DNA of 5,582 bases, taken from contig JACQUC010000089.1 of NCBI GenBank assembly GCA_016210495.1, positions 1 to 5,582 on the forward strand. Direction: 5' to 3'. The position numbers and the translations under genes were made by a program. A model generated the notes under the pieces. The model worked only from the letters and a program-made list of their open reading frames with translations. It was not told the origin of the DNA and searched no databases. Shown piece by piece: positions 4,652-5,582 of this stretch (the first letter of the stretch is position 1; every line of letters begins with the position of its first letter). Source of the stretch: Chloroflexota bacterium (lineage in GTDB: Bacteria > Chloroflexota > FW602-bin22 > JACPRP01).

Positions 4652-5089
4652 TCAGTTCTTGTATATACCGGGCAGAAAGAGCGGGGAAACGGTACGCTGG
4701 CCCACGAGGGCGAACTCGCCAACGCGGCATATGGGCAGCGCGATGCGGTTCTCGGTGGGATAGCGGGTGTAAGCGGAAGTGGGCGTGCAGGTGGTCGAGG
4801 CGTCCTGCCACTGGGTGCCGCTCCAGTACAGCAGGGCAAGCTGGTTTTCGTCCATGCCGAGGACGTCGGCGGCACTGTAGTAGACGGTGGTGACGACAGG
4901 GGCACTGAATTGGAAGCCGGGTATCACGGTGCCGGCGGGATAGGCCAGGGCGTCGAGGCTGAAGGCGTGCCCGGCAGAGCTCAAGGCCGCCGTGAGGGCG
5001 TTGGAGGGCCGGCGCAGCGCGGTGAAATCCAGCATCGTCGTGCTCGTGACCGAGTCGATGGCCGACCGGACGGTGGTGGTCAACGCCCG
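4652..5089 (-). pseudogene. C-terminal remnant of an exported surface protein
   Basis: About 145 residues read as a typical C-terminal beta-rich module of large exported proteins: SSAGHAFSLDA, then IPGFQFSAPV, YYSAADVLGMDENQLALLYW, SGTQWQDA, a pair Cys-Thr-Pro and ICRVGEFALVG, closing with SPLFLPGIYKN before the TGA. The final Leu-Pro and Lys-Asn tail resembles endings I recall on Chloroflexota cell-surface proteins, possibly a sorting or anchoring signal. No signal peptide or N-terminal domains exist. The frame stays open to 5257, but residues before about 5089 are translated from GC-rich repeats, and the only convincing ATG inside (5035) would begin within the fold. It is best seen as a 5'-truncated gene. 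A short expressed protein cannot be excluded. Confidence 0.6.
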
Positions 5090-5100
5090 GCTGTCTCGAC

Positions 5101-5126
5101 CCCCACTCCGGCAGGGGACAAGCGTC
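5101..5126. repeat. GGGGACAAGC repeat, unit 1
   Basis: A C-rich left side (CCCCACTCCGGC), then GGGGACAAGC (5114-5123). The same order is seen in the second unit 62 bp away. It sits exactly where recognisable coding sequence of the surface-protein remnant stops, which suggests that repeat insertion or recombination cut the gene. Confidence 0.6.
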
Positions 5127-5167
5127 CATCTCGGCGCGATGTTTGGCCAGGTGAGCCCCCGGCCGCA

Positions 5168-5189
5168 CCCCAGCGGGGGACAAGCCCCC
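5168..5189. repeat. GGGGACAAGC repeat, unit 2
   Basis: CCCC-AGC-GGGG (5168-5178) overlaps a second stem GGGGG-ACAAG-CCCCC (5175-5189), two mutually exclusive hairpins. The shared core GGGGACAAGC is at 5176-5185. Confidence 0.6.
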
Positions 5190-5290
5190 GCACTACAGGC
5201 TTCTCCCAGCGTCCAGGGTGCGGAGAGCGCGCCCCTACGCCAGTTGCGTCCAACCAAGCCGCAGATAAGCCTGCGCCGAACACCTCGCTA

Positions 5291-5581
5291 TTACCGCCTA
5301 ACGTACTCGATTTTGTCTTTCAGGAACGCGGGGGTGAAGCCGAAGTGAGTTGGGACGGAGTCGAGGTCGGTGACGTTGCTCAGCGAGAGCATAGCCAACT
5401 GGGCGGTGGTGATGGGTGGGCTGGGTAGCACGGTCTCCATAGCCCGCACCATTGGTCTCATTAGCGCTAATGGGATGTGGAGCTTGGGACGCCGCTTGCC
5501 AAGGGCTCGGACGATTTCGTCGACGATCTGCTCGTTGCTGAGATGTTCGGGCCCGCCCACCTGGATGGTTTTGCCAAGGAA
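5291..5581 (-). CDS. C-terminal part of an NAD(P)-binding epimerase/NDUFA9-type protein
   Basis: The frame is open from the right edge of the window and ends at TAA (5293-5291), giving 96 visible residues. The opening GKTIQVGGPEHLSNEQIVDE matches the substrate-side region of atypical short-chain dehydrogenases of the NmrA/NDUFA9 complex I-like and sugar-epimerase group, where a VGGPE(x)LS/T motif precedes a helix. It continues with a helix (LMRPMVRAMETVLPSPPITTAQLAMLS) and a short C-terminal segment with FGFTPAFLKDKIEYV, also typical. The Rossmann fold and the catalytic Tyr-Lys lie outside the window, so enzyme activity and substrate cannot be judged. GTG at 5560 is an internal codon rather than the start, since the family features begin upstream of it. 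It is separated from the redox genes by remnants and repeats. Confidence 0.72.
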   Translation of the reverse strand, partial: FLGKTIQVGGPEHLSNEQIVDEIVRALGKRRPKLHIPLALMRPMVRAMETVLPSPPITTAQLAMLSLSNVTDLDSVPTHFGFTPAFLKDKIEYVRR

Positions 5582-5582
5582 G

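Noticed and set aside
4409..5428. 339-residue plus-strand frame across the remnant region
   Set aside because: Its translation is Gly/Arg/Pro-rich and runs through palindromic repeats, antisense to the surface-protein remnant and to the 3' end of the epimerase gene.

Overview
The window looks like chromosomal DNA from a moderately GC-rich bacterium, most plausibly a member of the Chloroflexota or a close relative. Three things suggest this. First, the mycoredoxin-like glutaredoxin domains have the Trp-Cys-x-Asp-Cys type of active site. Second, a surface-protein remnant carries the W-x-G-x-Q-W-x-D and ICxxxEFAL motifs and ends in LPGIYKN, a style of tail I associate with Chloroflexota exported proteins. 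Third, short palindromic intergenic repeats bounded by GTAGGGGCG/CGCCCCTAC are scattered through the window. This assignment is inference from memory of these families, not a search result.

Layout. The window opens with the 3' end of an unrecognised plus-strand gene (to 346), followed by about 315 bases without a convincing gene (347-661). Next is a minus-strand two-gene operon, transcribed from about 3337 down to 662. Its first gene is a glutaredoxin-thioredoxin reductase fusion (3291-2083). Its second, 8-14 nt downstream, is a mercuric-reductase-like flavoprotein disulfide reductase (2068-662). Divergent from the operon, across about 345 bases of regulatory DNA and repeat, is a plus-strand gene (3637-4395). 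It encodes a second glutaredoxin domain joined to a three-helix membrane domain that resembles the mercuric transporter MerT.

From 4396 to about 5290 there is no intact gene. That stretch holds a short HepT (DUF86) toxin remnant (4411-4506), two kinds of GC-rich palindromic repeat, and a 5'-truncated surface-protein C-terminus (5089-4652, minus strand). The window closes with the 3' part of a minus-strand NAD(P)-binding sugar-epimerase/NDUFA9-type protein (5581-5291).

How the genes may work together. The central 662-4395 block encodes two related glutaredoxin domains (about 36 of 76 aligned residues identical by hand count), one thioredoxin reductase module, one MerA-like reductase and one MerT-like membrane module with a vicinal Cys pair. 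A reasonable but unproven reading is a self-contained redox-coupled metal or thiol handling system. In this model the membrane protein brings in a soft metal ion or binds it, its cytosolic glutaredoxin domain receives the metal or a disulfide, and the two flavoproteins supply electrons. No MerP, MerR or MerB is present in the window, and the MerA-like protein lacks the C-terminal Cys pair of true MerA, so this is not a classical mer operon.
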